From Syngnathus acus (lineage: Eukaryota; Chordata; Actinopteri; Syngnathiformes; Syngnathidae), in contig NC_051091.1 in the NCBI RefSeq assembly GCF_901709675.1, positions 3,095,967 through 3,159,966 on the forward strand: a stretch of 64,000 nucleotides of DNA, written 5' to 3'. How positions within the stretch are numbered: position 1 is the first letter of the stretch; every line of letters begins with the position of its first letter. Position numbers and translations under genes: made by a program. The notes below the pieces were generated by a model. The model did no database searches and was not told the origin of the DNA. It was given only the letters and a program-made list of their open reading frames with translations. Of this stretch, positions 47,302-59,906 are shown one piece after another.

Positions 47302-47609
47302 TGTCACGTCTCGTCACCGGGTGCTTTATTATGTCTAGGTTACCATGGTTTCTGTTCGTATCGCCCCTCCCTTCCTGTGTTCCCTCACAATCAATGTAAT
47401 CACCTGCCTCTTGTTACCTGTAGTGTCTGCCCTGCACTCCGTCGGATCGTTGATGTCACGTCTGTTGTCGTACTGTCTTGTTGCCATGTCCCGGTCAGTC
47501 AGTCAAGTTATTTTGTTAAGTCATGTCAGTTTCCTGAGTCTGTTTGTTTTCGCCAATAAACCCTGGTCCAAGCTGCATTTGGTCGCCCTGCTCCATCCGA
47601 TCCGTGACA
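47302..47609 (+). mobile_element. Solo LTR with 5-bp target duplication
   Basis: A 308-bp segment starting TGTCACG and ending CGTGACA, so it has TG...CA ends with a 7-bp inverted terminus. It is flanked by exact cagat copies at 47297-47301 and 47610-47614. An AATAAA signal lies at about 47555 (gccaataaaccctgg), which sets the plus orientation. The 3' part (aagctgcatttgg) resembles LTRs common in fish. No gag or pol sequence is adjacent, so it is a solo LTR. The Gypsy group is likely from the 5-bp duplication but is not proven. Confidence 0.7.
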
Positions 47610-47614
47610 CAGAT

Positions 47615-48000
47615 AACCTACTGATTTCACATGAATAGAGCACCAAAACATTTCTTTTTAGTTACAACCACAGTGACTTTTATAAATGTATTTTGTGAAT
47701 TTAAAAGATGGCTTTAAAACTAAAAAAAATAATGTGCTGATTGCATTTAAGCATACAAATATAGCACTTAGGCTTGTTTCGCTTCATTTGTTGTTTTCAG
47801 CGTTAGCATCTTGTAGCTGGAGTCTGCCTAGCTGCAGTAATGCATCACACGGCTATTAGAGCTGTGCCCTCAGTACGAATCAGCCGCTGTCGGGCAGCGG
47901 TGACTAATGATCATGCTGATTGGCCGTCGGATCGTGAATCATTACACAAGAGAAATGCAAGTGACAAAGGCAAAAAAATAAAAAAATAAACCGCAAGAGT

Positions 48001-48033
<33 letters not shown>

Positions 48034-50190
48034 CGGCAGGCAAAGACTCTTTCGCTTATCTCATTTACATTTCATAGCACGTGTATTGACGACACGGCAA
48101 CCAAGATGGAAGAAAGTGATGAGCAATTCATCAACTTGATTCAGGAAAGATTCAAGGCCACCACTACGGCACATTACAGACAGTGACAAAAGCAAACTTA
48201 AATTATACTTTCGGTTTTGTACCACATGCTCACATTACAAATCAAGGTTAGCTCTCTGGAAAATATTTGACTCCCGAAATGATTTTTTTGTTTTTGATTA
48301 TTTTGCAGAATTACCTACATTCCGCATCTTTCCCCTCAATTAGGTTTTGCAGCTTTTCGTAAACATCAACTCGTACGATTTACGTTCCCGTATGGCTTCT
48401 GACGGCCATGTGGGGCAAGGCAAAGGCGGGTAATCCGCTCTGATTTTTCCAAGGGCCTTGCAAAGAGATTTAGTCTGCCTTGCTGTACTTTATAGCCCGA
48501 CTCAAGGAGCAGCTAGCATGAGATTCGTGTGCAGCTCTCAGGTGCATGAATAAGCGATGGCCTACAACACTTGTCTGGTTCCCACCAGACAGGAGAAGTG
48601 TCACCTGCTATTTTTCACTTGTCAGTGGGAGGTCTGCAGAGCTTTCTCTTTCAACTGGGGAAAACGAAGCTATTTAGCAGTGTTGTGTAGGAAATAAACC
48701 AACCAAAAAAAAAAGTCATAAAATAGCACAAAACATGGTTGGAGGCATTGTAAAAAGCTCCCACTATATTCTCCTCTCTGTGGGCTTTTTAAATGGCGCT
48801 TTAGCCACAGAGATTGCTAAATCTCCCACTAAATGGAGTTCACTCCACACCAAACAAAAGAATGAGAAGTGCCAGCAAGGCTAGATGGAATGACAGATGA
48901 CTTTTCCATTTATTAAGGCTTTTTAGGCCCACGGCATTGCCGCCAACATTGAAGAAAATGGTGTCAGGACAATAAGAAGGAAGAAAAATAACCATGGTTA
49001 TTGGGTTATTAATATTCCAAGAGAAGACATATTCTGTTTAACTTGGTTTAATGACATAGCTAATATGTCAAAATGTAAATCAGGCTCAAATTAGGACAAC
49101 CGATTTGTCATCCGTGTAAAGCTTCGGTAATCACCACTAAATGACACGGATGCAAATTTAAAACCGGCGACCAACAAAGGGGAAATGAATAAGCAAAAAT
49201 TAACCGAGCTTTTTCTTGACAAAAAGTTCTGGAGACTTTCAAAGGAGGAAGTAAATGAGGGAACGAGTCCAGCAAAGTTTATGTTTGCCCCAGATAGCTG
49301 CAAAGTACGACTTTTCCATTCGACAAGGCTATGGCCTAATAAAAACGATCTACTCACATTTGACAATGTCGTTGTTTGACACCAAAATACCAGCAGCTGC
49401 AGTCAAAGCCGTATTCTTTATTAGAAAAAGCTTTGGCCTCAGCACAAAACGAGTAACATGCCTTTTGGTCTTCCCCAAAACAAGTAACATTTCCCCTATA
49501 ACCCGTAAATTCAAATGAATGCAGGCAATTCAATTCAAAACCACAAGGTGGAGACAGAGGTTTTTTTCATTAGTCCTTTATTTCATTCCCGAGGGAGTTC
49601 AAAGATGCAATTTGACTCGCACGTTTGGCTCAACAGAATTAGAGAAAAAGCTGGCCATTCAAACACCAATTTACACACCTTCCTTTCTCCATCTGGCTGC
49701 CATTAGTCATTCAGCACGTTCCACTTAATTCGCTCGGCCCATCACTCGACATCAACCCAAAAGGGGAACGCCAGAGTCGATTTGTATACTGAAGGGACGA
49801 TTTACTAGAGTCCCTGGCAAAATGCCTATGTGACAGCACCACCTGTTCTCTTGTCAGTCCAGCCGCATTGTGGAGCAACATGGAGCTGACCGTTTGAGAT
49901 TAAATACTGCAGGCGGCAAATACCCAAAAACTTTTGAGTGGCCTACTGAGGCTTGACATTTTCATTTTGCATTGCTGCTCTGATGCAAAATGTCCAACCA
50001 ATGTCTGTTTGCTTTTATGTAAGAAGGACAAAATAATTGGCACGTGTATTTTAACATCATGGGTTTCCACACTTGAAAAGGAAGGACTTGACCAGACTGG
50101 GATTCCACTCTTTGTTCGGGTTTTTAATGAGCGAAAGGTGAAAAACCTTTAAAAACACATACAAAAAAAATGGATGAGTTGAAACAAAAA
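47615..50190. other. Noncoding, no gene recognised
   Basis: Includes a 26-A run at 48001-48026. ORFs at 49091-49728 overlap on both strands without a domain. Confidence 0.5.
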
Positions 50191-50398
50191 GGTACAATTT
50201 TCTTCCATATAAACAATGTAGATAAAGTTCAGTTCTTTTTACTAAAAGAAAGAAAGAAAAGCCTTGAACATAAAGTTGTCCTTTCAAACAAAAGGTACAA
50301 TTTTCTTCCAAATAAACAATGTAGATAAAGTTCAGTTCTTTTTACTAAAAGAAAGAAAGAAAAGGCCTTGAACATAAAGTTATCCTTTCAAACAAAAG
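50191..50398. repeat. 103-bp tandem duplication (two copies)
   Basis: The unit starting 'ggtacaattttcttcca' at 50191 is repeated from 50294 with only a few differences (catat/caaat, one added g, gtt/att). It contains 'gaaagaaagaaa'. Confidence 0.92.
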
Positions 50399-50467
50399 TC
50401 AATACACAACTTAATGTTTGTCATAAAGACTAAACTAAATGAGTCCAGTTGAGAACTGTGAGCTCAC

Positions 50468-50552
50468 CTTGGTCTCCTCTTCCCATGAGTTTTTTTCCTT
50501 TCTCCGTGGAGCTCAGTGCGATTCGTTGCTACTGCTGTGTTGCTCACTGGAC
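50468..50552 (-). CDS. Possible first exon of an unknown minus-strand gene
   Basis: Read on the minus strand, a TATA-like element lies 20-30 nt upstream. The first ATG is at 50486-50484, followed by six codons (MGRGDQ), and then the sequence CCAAG/GTGAGC, a strong splice donor, with the exon ending at 50468. No ATG lies between the TATA box and this start. Only 19 coding nucleotides would be present, so the product cannot be identified. This is inference from promoter and splice signals alone. A noncoding first exon or chance is equally possible. Confidence 0.25.
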
Positions 50553-50574
50553 AAGAGGATTGAGCTGTTTGCTG

Positions 50575-50674
50575 CTTATAAACCCTGGCGTGTGCGCGCT
50601 CCCAATCAGGATAGATTGCGCTAAGCTGTTGAGGCGCTCTGAGGAGCTCCACTGCGTGCTGCGCGTTCACGTCA
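50575..50674 (-). promoter_or_regulatory. TATA/CCAAT promoter-like block, minus strand
   Basis: On the minus strand this reads a CRE-like ATGACGTG (about 50667-50674), an inverted CCAAT box (GATTGG, 50602-50607) and TTTATAAG (50582-50575). A CpG-containing GCGCGCACACGCC lies between the CCAAT and TATA boxes. Order and spacing fit a vertebrate core promoter firing leftwards with a start near 50550. Confidence 0.35.
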
Positions 50675-50719
50675 TACCGCTGCAGTGACCCCTTGTGGTC
50701 ACATGCACCCACAGACAGA

Positions 50720-51643
50720 TGCGCACCTCCCAGGTCGCCGCAACAATCATTTTGTCCTCAAGTGATGAATCAGTGATGGCTGATTTATTGTCCAATATTC
50801 GGCATGTGTCATTGAGATTTAAAAAAAAAAAAAAAAAAGGGTTAAAGTCTAGCCAACAAAGCTAAGTGCTTTTTTAAGTGGTACTTGGAATAAAACATTT
50901 ATAGCAGCCACCACTAATGATTTTGAGAATCACATTAGAATCACATGGGGGGTGAAATCTGATTGGACCAAAATATATATATGCTATGCACATATACATG
51001 GACGCTTCAGACCAATCAACCTAATGTAAAAATGTCCTTTTTATCTGAGTACCACAAGATGGAGCCAGAGCTTGTGACTTCATTGTTCGTTTGCTTCATT
51101 TGTAGGAATAATTCAGCTTGTCCCAAATGACCTTTGTGCACCACCCTACAAAAACAAGAAGTAGAATGGAGCCCTGACCTGGGACCTTTCCGATACGCCG
51201 GAGTTGACTATGAACGGAGAAGTTGCGCCTGCGTCTCCCCCTGTCAGAGCCAACATGCACTGAGATAGCAAGACTGCAACAATGTTGCCATCAAGTGGTC
51301 AATTTCATCATGGTCTTCCTACAGTGTGTTTTTTAATACTGTCGTTCAGTACTATCAAATATAAGAACGAAAAGTCCAGGAAAATGTTTATTTTTCAATC
51401 TGAAAGTGAGCACTTTTTAACACCTTTTATTGCATATGATTAATAAGTGCCAAACTGACCATTTTCTACTGTTTCCCGTGAAATTGTTCAAATAAATTAT
51501 ATTAGTTTAACATATTTGTATCATGTGCAATCGATGTAAATGTCTGAACTAAGTAAGTAAATCCAAAGAATCCAAAGGTTTTTTTGTTTTCAGTGCATAA
51601 TGAATGGATGGATAAATGGATTGAAGATTTTCTTTGTCACTTT
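50720..51643. other. Noncoding, no feature recognised
   Basis: An A-run lies at 50820-50838. Short GGATGG-like units at about 51604-51620 may be a SINE-tail relic. Confidence 0.5.
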
Positions 51644-52033
51644 CAGTGTTGGCCCAATTACTTCCAAAATGTAATTAATTAGTTATGAGTTACTTTTCCC
51701 AAAAAGTAATTGAATTAGTAATTGAATTACTCCCTCATAAATGTAACTAATTACTAGGGAACGTCATTTATACACTACTTTTTCAAAAAGGTTCAAAGTT
51801 TTTTCAGCAGGCGTCAAGTTGTATAGAGTAGACCAGCATAGACCAGTACTTCATTTAACTTCGTATTTATTGAGCAAAAATGTCAAATGAGCGGAAATTA
51901 AATATTGATCACACAACTTCCAGACAATTGTTCTCCTCAGCCGGAGGCACACACTGCACACTTTTCCATTTTTTTACGGCAAAACTCCTCTGATGAGAGA
52001 AAGTTTCAGCATGAAGTGACCGACCGTCTACAC

Positions 52034-52300
52034 CAGGGGTGTCCAAACTACGGCCCGCAGCAAATTCTGAAAACATAATTGAATATGGCCCGCACATGAA
52101 GCTTGAGCTCAACTCTGTAGCGAAGCGAACACGCAGCATTGACGTCCCATTAGCACCCCCCCGGGAAGAGAAGCGAACGCGCAGCGTTTGACGTCCCATT
52201 AGCACCCCACCCCGGAAGAGAAGCGAAAAAAAATATTGGCCCCCGGGCCCCTTCACGTTACTAAATCTGGCCCTCCTTGCAAAAAGTTTGGACACCCCTG
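52034..52300. mobile_element. Nested hAT element with 8-bp target duplication
   Basis: A 267-bp element with 16-bp terminal inverted repeats CAGGGGTGTCCAAACT/AGTTTGGACACCCCTG, flanked by exact gtctacac copies at 52026-52033 and 52301-52308. The interior has the 'cggcccgc' and 'ggccctcc' motifs of this fish family, plus a tandem duplication of about 49 bp starting near 52122, 52170 and 52220. The 133-codon minus ORF here is not a gene. Confidence 0.88.
52122..52230. repeat. 49-bp tandem duplication inside the hAT element
   Basis: 'gaagcgaac' followed by 'gacgtcccattagcacccc' occurs twice, and a third partial copy begins at 52220. It is a likely internal length polymorphism of this element. 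Confidence 0.8.
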
Positions 52301-52455
52301 GTCTACACACTCCTGTTCAAATGCCAGGTGTTTATGACGTAAAAAAATGAGAGGAAGATGAGGGTCATGTTATCACCAAGTACTCATTTTAATGCATTGT
52401 AGTGAGTCAAAAACTTTTACTTGACCTAATTGAATGTAATTAATTCACACATTTG

Positions 52456-53347
52456 TTGTTGTTAATGATATTTTGTTGTTGTTTCATAGACATTGTCACA
52501 GTTTCTCATAAATGACGTGAATGTGAAGGGAAAATAGTCATAGTTTGTCTGTGACGTAATGTATTGTTTGAATTTCAGTCCGAGTTCTCGTGTGATGCTC
52601 TTGTGGTCCACGTTAGTGCACAACTGTGGTGGCAATGCTGAGCCCCACAAAATCGTTGTCTTGATTTCTTCATCTAAGCCTTTCTGCTCCGGTCTGTCAT
52701 TTGTTCCAGCAAGTCTCTGGGAATACCGACCGCAAGAACCCCTCAAGGGGGTGTTTGATGTCCCAAACATTATGACTACATTTGATGTAGATGCAAAGTC
52801 AAAGGGGAGCAAACAAACGAAAAGTGGAGAGAAAAGCTCAATGGCTGCACTGATGCAACAGTGGAAATGTGTTTTTCGTATGGAACCAGGGTCCTTCAGG
52901 ACAAACACAAATTGGAACAACATGATGGGGAAATGGTGGATTTAACAAAAAGAGCCTTTATTTCATTCACCAAAGCTTTCATTAATTTCCCTAAGCCTCT
53001 GTTCAGGAAGCAATGCGGCGTTTTTGTTAACCATTGTTGAACAACTTAATGAAGCTTTTACATGATTTTTTTTGTAGAAAAGGATACTCAAGGTTTGCAA
53101 AACGTCTAGGACGCAATTTGTTGATTTTTCTGCAATTTGTATTATTTTTTTAATTTACAAGACTTATTTATCTGGCAATATTGAGATTGGGCTAAAAGGA
53201 GGCAGACATAATTTGAAAAGACTATTTACTATTTCCATAACTTTGATATGATTCAATGCTTTTTTTTTTTAATTATTACCTTTGGAATAAAATGTGAAAT
53301 GCTATCAAATAATATTGTTGCTGCATTTCTTGCTGTATTCTCCCCAT
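52456..53347. other. Noncoding; two overlapping unidentified ORFs
   Basis: A 128-codon plus ORF (52559-52945) and a 153-codon minus ORF (52462-52923) cover the same DNA. I recognise no domain in either and see no splice context, so neither is called as a gene. Confidence 0.45.
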
Positions 53348-53715
53348 CAGTGGCGGCGCCCAATACGCGCACTACGCTGTTCGCGTTAGGCCTCGCGTGA
53401 CGTCATTATTGATTTTGTCATGTGTGTTGTAGACGAGCAGCGCTGCATGGCTTGCAGCAGTGTGTCGTAGACTCGTAGCCGCACTTTAAATCGGGGAATG
53501 AAAAAAAGAAAGAGGTGTCTTTATGACAATGAGTAAAAATAACAGCAGTCAGGTAAGCAAGGCAATCTTTTTATGGTTGGGCTACCCATTGCCCTTCTTC
53601 TGTGGTTAATTTTGTGAGGAACATGAGTGAAAATATTGCACAATGCTGGATGACTTAGTTAGGGAGGCCCCTTGATATATTTTTGCCTCGGAGGTCTGAA
53701 CCGGCTCTGCAACCC
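53348..53715. mobile_element. Probable non-autonomous DNA element
   Basis: The segment starts cagtggcggcgc and, towards the right, has 'gggaggccccttgatatat' followed by 'ttttgcctcggaggtctg'. Both resemble a fish hAT-like family with CAGTGGCGGC ends. The right terminus is degraded and no target duplication is seen. Confidence 0.35.
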
Positions 53716-55678
53716 CATCCTCCGGAGCCCATCAAATGTGTCAGGGATCAAACGGCAGAACTGTCAGTGTACCTTATAATTAACTTTTTGTTAATTAACT
53801 TTATGTAAGGCTCTTTTTACAACCGCTTTCTCTACGGTCGATTACAGCTTGGAATTTCAGGCCCTTCACATGCACACCAAAGGATGTTTACAGTCATCAC
53901 ATTTTATGACACTGTTGGATTGACGCGCACAAAAGGGAATATTTGACATAATATGTCTTCATAATGCATGCATTTTATATTTTAAATTGTATTTCAGATT
54001 TTATTCATATTCTGGCGCTAAGAAGATTGGATGCAAACCAGCGTGAATTTTAAACGTATCAGTGTCCACATAAAAACCTCTGAGGAGGCTGGCAAGGACA
54101 GGCCAAAGTATTAAGCGGCTGATTTAATTTTAAGCCTACATTTTTATATATTGCATTGGATAATTAGTATAAATTGTGTAATATAAAATGACTGTACATT
54201 TTTTGTATGTATTGTTCACTGCGAATAGGCTGGGCTTCACTGTTAACATGATGTTGATGATCTCTACGCACACAATTCGTTTCGCCATTATCCAGCTCAG
54301 ACCGAAGGTGACAGGGTAAATCTTTGACTCTGGTACTAGCTCTGACCTCCACCTCCCCCTCCCAAGACCCGCCTTGCATGCCCAAGGCCAGAGTGAGAGA
54401 GATAGGGAGAGAGAGAGAGAGTTGGCTGGGACGACTCATGCCGTGCCAGAGATTCACACCGGCAATTTGAGCTGTCAGCCGGCTCATGAATCACCTAGCT
54501 AGGGCGTCATTACTCAGGAAGATTTATTGGAGACACATAGGCTGCATTTTCATACAAAAGCAGCAAGTGGAGGAGAGCTCCAGGGCCTGAACAGATAGTG
54601 TGAAAAGTTATAGATCTGAATGGTGCTGATGGGTTAGTGTCGGGATGCCTTAGCAATGTCCAAACCACACAATGTGACAATTAAAAGAATGCTGATGCTG
54701 AAGCGCTCCTGGGATCTTTTCCTTGATCTACTTTTTCGTGACAGAAGCAATGATTTTTAACTCTCACTTATACCAATCAAATTAACATGATGGTTAAAAA
54801 TTATGGACTAGCAACCTTGTTAAATGTTAAAATAATCATATTCAAAGTACCCTGGTTGCAATTGCGGTTGCTTTAGTGGGACAAGTGATCGAGAGAGGTA
54901 ATCACAAGACACGACATTGCAAATGCACAATACATCCTCACAAGCAGCCTGCAGACCTCAGGAACTAATCTGAGCAGATCCTCGTCAAGTTTGCGTCCGC
55001 CTATTCCTAATTAACGGGCAACATTTACTTCTTACCGTTCAACCGTCCAAAAGTGTGTTGTGTTGTGCACGTTACAGTTTCCCGTCATCCAGCTGACAGC
55101 TGCGCTCCAACATTTCACACCTTTAATTAACTCATACAAGTTTGGAAAATCCAACCTGATAATATTAATTAGCACCAACAACCTCTCTGGGTCAAGTAAT
55201 AAACACACACACACACACTGAGCATCAAAAGAACACCACAGAAAATGTGAACAAACTTTACTTTATATTAAACTAGATTTAAAATACAATGCGTGTTTAT
55301 GCCCATCAATTGTGATTTTGTCATTTGAACTGACTTGAAGAATGACACTGATACTGTATGTGCAGTCACACAGCACATCCAAAGGCCTTTGGACAATATT
55401 CGTAAAAGAATGACACACAATGACAGGCCTGTCTGGAAACGTCGCCCTCTAATTATCCAGTGGGTGGCTAATTTGAATTAGCCACATGTTATGCCCTGGA
55501 GACCAAAAGTCATTAAGTTGCACTTGAGAAGACTAGTTGGATAGAGAATTTGAAAATAAGAGGAGAGTGACGTAGTGACCGAAATACAACATAACCAGAA
55601 TTAAATGCTTGAAATGAAGTGATCATTGACTTTGTATAGTTGCATTTAAACATATTTACGACTACAATTGTACCCTAA
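53716..55678. other. Noncoding, no gene recognised
   Basis: Contains a short (GA)n at about 54402-54421 and a (CA)n at 55203-55218. ORFs are short. Confidence 0.5.
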
Positions 55679-55797
55679 CAGGCGGGCACGGAGAGAACAT
55701 GCAAATTCCACACGGGGAGGGCTGGAGGTGGAATCGAACCCACACCCTCACAACTGTGAGGCGGACGTGCTAACCGGTACCCCACCAAGTCGCCCCA
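55679..55797 (-). mobile_element. Truncated tRNA-derived SINE, minus strand
   Basis: Reverse of the SINE head: 'gcctcacag', box B (ggttcgattcc as ggaatcgaacc) and 'ggaatttgcatgttctc'. The 3' two thirds are missing. Confidence 0.75.
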
Positions 55798-58700
55798 GTT
55801 TGCATTGGATATGTAAAAAAATAAACATATGTAAACATAGCAAGAGCAATTGCAAGCATTCGATTTGAATTACAGAGTGTCGTTATTAAAGAACAGAGGA
55901 CCAACAATAGAGCCCTGAGGCACACCGAACCAAATGTTGTTCCCCAACTGGCCACCATCCAATTCCTATTGCATCATTAAGTGTAGACCTGAATGCTGAA
56001 TCATTCACATTCACATCAAGAAGAAGAGAGAAGGTGATGCTCATTAAAAAAAAATCTGCTTATAGGCTTGTGGGTCACAGCAGTATCTCTTTGCTCATTT
56101 ACATTTTCTTTTGATTTTTTCTCTACTGAGAGTCTGTTGATGTTCCTTTCTACACAAATGATGACAAAACTCTGGAATGTCCTCTGAAAAATCCATCCTC
56201 TTTGACATTTCTGCCCGCTCAGTATCATGCAGTGCTGGGCGAGTCGGAGAAATGAATCACGCCACAGATTCAACTGAGAGTGACATTTCAAAGCTGGCCC
56301 GCAGTGAATCGCCGGCAGACTCATCAGCATCAAGAGCGCTCGTCAACAGTGCTCGTCGCTAATCGTGTCACTGCGCCGATTGGTCATTGTCAAATAGAAG
56401 CTTTGATTTAAAACATTACTAAATTATTTTTTAAAAAGTGGCTCGCAACAAATCTAGTGACATTTTGTGATGTTATTGGGGCTTTCTGGAGACATTTGCT
56501 GATTTTACAAGTGAAAAATAAAGTCAATTTTGCATAATATCTTTTGTTGTTTTGGCCTTTTCACAACTGCAAATTCTAAGCTAAGTTTGTAGTTTAGCTT
56601 GAAACTTTTGTGACTTCAAAAAGACTACATGACACATTGTGGCAGATTTACAGCAATTATCCAAAGTGGTGACCACTTTTCACCCGTTCCAAGCAGATGT
56701 GTCATTTGCAAGTGCGGCTAAGACGTTGACGACTGTTGGTTGCCCGCTTTCTGTCAAGCCTCTGTGACATTTACAATATTTTGCTCATAAACAAATGAAC
56801 AATGAAATAACCAGTGCATTCTCACCTGACAGCCGCCGCTAACTCGTTGGTGCCTCGGAGGCAAAGCGATGACCTTGTCAAGGCAGAAGAAAGGTGTTAC
56901 ATGCGTGATTTGTGGCGGGGGCCCTTCCTGCACAACGACTGATTCACAACTCAACTCCACGAAAAATCGTCATTTTTAACAGCAGAAAACGTGAGATGGA
57001 GTGCTTGGTGAAAGAAAGCTTTTAGTGAGAAGTTTACAGAACGTTATACACTGTCACATGTAAGAATTATTACATAAGAAAAATTAAAAGTAGCAGCTGA
57101 TATTTTTCAGAGTTGCCAATTGATGACATCATAATGCCATCATTATGGCCTTGGGAGGATTTTGAGTGACCCCTGATTGTAAAAAAAAAAAAAAATCTTC
57201 CTCGTGCATTGGAAAGCAGTCTAGTTGGAACTTGTTGCAATCTCCGAGTCTCACTACTTCAAAAGAATGCAAGACCTCTCCGCTGAACGTCAGTCTGCTT
57301 AATTGCTGCGAGGGAATAAGTCACATTAGGAGGCAGCGCCCCCCCAGGGCGTGGATCATTTTCATCATCCTAACCGACCTCCTCCTTTCTTTTTTTTCTG
57401 GCTTTTTTTACTAATCTCCCCGGCCGGCGGCTCATTTTCACTGGGAATTGTTCGGCTGAGTTTCCGTCTGTCCTGTCAGCAGCTGTAACTCACTCTCTCC
57501 ACTTCTCTCTCTCTCTTTCTGTCAGAACATAACACAGCACGCATCATGACTTGAAAGTCACTTTTTGCTAAAGTTCCTATACAATCCTGGCAAGAATATT
57601 TGCAAAGTGAACATTTGTCATTGGCGTGATGCAATTTTTTTTTAAACTGTACATCATTGATGCCTACCCTGAAGCTTCTAACACAGATATAATACACACA
57701 CACTTACACGTACACACTTGGAGCACTTTTACCAATTTCAACTTCTTTTACTGCCACCTCAACTTCCTCAGCGGGTCATGGAGCTGCGTGGGTTTGATCT
57801 TCAGCGTTCCTCCCGCTGCCGCCGCTTGGCCTCAGGGCCCGCTGCCACTCACTCTGAAAGATAAGAAGACTCCAAGTGATGGCATCCACATAAGAATCTG
57901 CCTTCCCGTAATTGCGTTGCACTGAGCAGTCAGCTTGTCAAAATGTTTCCCTGTCGTAGTCACGCAATGGCCTCAGTGTAAATATGAAGATTTGAAAAAA
58001 AAGTGACAAACGGCCTGCCTATCACACAATCGTCAACTGTTGCATTTCATCAACTTTAACCTGTAACCAGAAATGTAATAATACAATTTTGCCCAATTTC
58101 TCTTCATGTATCACATTTTACATTCATTAATAATGCTTCATTAATTGATCTACCTTTCCATTTCCACACACAGCATCATAGTGATGCATTTAGTTGTGTT
58201 CTTTTTCCTCCCGCTTTCTTTGTTAATCTTCCCTCTCCTCTGCCCGAGGGGCCGGTCTTGTGTGATGCCTATCGCAGTGTTTATTGTAAACAGCTGAAAA
58301 GAGCTGTTACCTGGCGACGGGGCATTCGTTAGCTGACTAGAAAAGGGGGTTACCAAAAAGTCCCCTCAAACGTTTCAAATGATAACATCATGAATACTAA
58401 TATGATGCAGGAGAGTTGAGTTTGTTCTAGTTTACACTTTGACTCTTCCACATGGCTCTTTCAGTTATGACTGCAAAAAAAGACCAAGCGATTGCAGGCA
58501 ACTCCAGGCAATTTCAAATTTGCTCAATTTAGTTGAATATATATTTAAGTGGAATTCAATTTTGACGTGCATTCCATTGATCTGCACTTTCTGAAATAAT
58601 GGAACATGTTGTGCTGGTGGAGAAAACAATAACAACACCGCCAGAAATGAGCGTATCCAATCCAGCAGATCATCCTGGGGTGTTTTTTTAAAGCCATTAA

Positions 58701-59296
58701 TCTCCTTCGATACTGTATACTCACATATGAGTGTTGTTGTTCCAATTTGTAATACACAAGTTGAACAAAAATGCAGCGGGTCTTTGGATTTGAAGCACCT
58801 GAAGCACAAGACAAAACGGCAAGAGCTGGAGGCTGTTTGGAATGCTCCAAACATCTCCAGAATAGCGCGCCGTTGCCTCCGGGCATCAGAAATAAGAAAG
58901 TAGGTGAGAAGACGACTCATTAATTTGCATCTTCCTTAAAGCGTTCATGCTTTGCCCATTTTCATAGTTGTCCTGGAGCCCAGTGGGTCAAAGGCACACT
59001 GTCTCCTCCCAGTCGGTCCATAGCAAGGCACAAATGGGCCTTTGCACTTGTAATCCATTGAAGGTTTCAGGTTGTTATTGGAATGCTGTTGAGTCTAAAA
59101 GCTCTCCCAACCCCCTGCTTCTGCTTTCTCGCACACGCACGCAAGCTGAAATATGGCTGCACGTCCTGGGTAATTAAAAGAGATGCTGATCTTTGTGACC
59201 TGGCCACACCCGTCACTTAACCTGGCATGTCGTCTGCATTTTGGAGCCCTGCCCAGCTGTGTGTGCATGACAAAAGACAGCTTCACAAAGCTCCTG
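55798..59296. other. Noncoding, no gene recognised
   Basis: Short ORFs only. The two overlapping minus ORFs at 58465-58920 (151 and 113 codons) show no domain and have no splice context. Confidence 0.45.
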
Positions 59297-59342
59297 TGCA
59301 CGCGCACGTGTGTGTGTGCGTGTGTGCGTGTGTGTGCGTGTG
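59297..59342. repeat. (GT)n/(GCGT)n microsatellite
   Basis: Interrupted GT units with regular GC interruptions. They can form Z-DNA-like alternating purine/pyrimidine sequence. Confidence 0.85.
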
Positions 59343-59689
59343 ACAGAGAGGAGAAAAAGGTTGCGGGGGTACCTGCAGAACCTTTTGACCTCTTCCCCTG
59401 ACCCCCTTTTAACCCTTTAGTAGACCTGGAATTCCACACCTGAATGCTTTGGGTTGTGGCTGCATTCTCATGTCTGGCCCTACAGCGTTTCCATTACGTA
59501 AATCATGACACAATGTCATATGAATGGATTTGCATTTAAGTTGCCTCTGTGTTTTTATTTTCTGCTAACGGATATTTCAAGTAAAGACACACAATGTGTT
59601 TGTTTTATTTTTGTTTTCCTTTGCTCTTATCAGTTTGGGGAAGTGATAACATTAAACACAAACATAGCACTCATGCGTATTTATTGGCA

Positions 59690-59906
59690 GCAGGACAAGC
59701 TGCATAGAAAATGGATGACTTGAAAAGAATCGCTCTGAAGGTCACATGACAGAGAAAAACAAATATTAATGTTCCACTGAATATGTGAGTATGTCTTTCA
59801 TGAATTATATCAAGTATATCATGTTATTTATAATATATAAACCATATACTGTACTGTATACTTGATCTGTTTATGCATCCATCCATTTTTCTATGCCACT
59901 TGTATG
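59690..59906. repeat. Two SINE-tail relics
   Basis: 'Gcatagaaaatggatgact' at about 59700-59719 (plus) and 'gcatccatccatttttctat' at about 59874-59894 (minus) match the 3' end of the SINE family. The heads are not present. Confidence 0.4.

Larger units (their letters stand above)
51644..52455. mobile_element. hAT-like interspersed repeat with a nested insertion
   Basis: The left end cagtgttggcccaattac and the repeated 'agtaattgaattagtaattg' are typical of a fish repeat with CAGTGTTGG ends. The right part (cttgacctaattgaatgta) fades out near 52455. A second hAT element is inserted at 52034-52300. Confidence 0.5.

Noticed and set aside
52462-52945. Overlapping 153-codon (minus) and 128-codon (plus) ORFs as a gene
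   Set aside because: Neither shows a recognisable domain or splice context, and both strands are open over the same segment.
58465-58920. 151-codon minus-strand ORF as a gene
   Set aside because: It has an overlapping second frame of 113 codons, no domain and no upstream promoter-like sequence.
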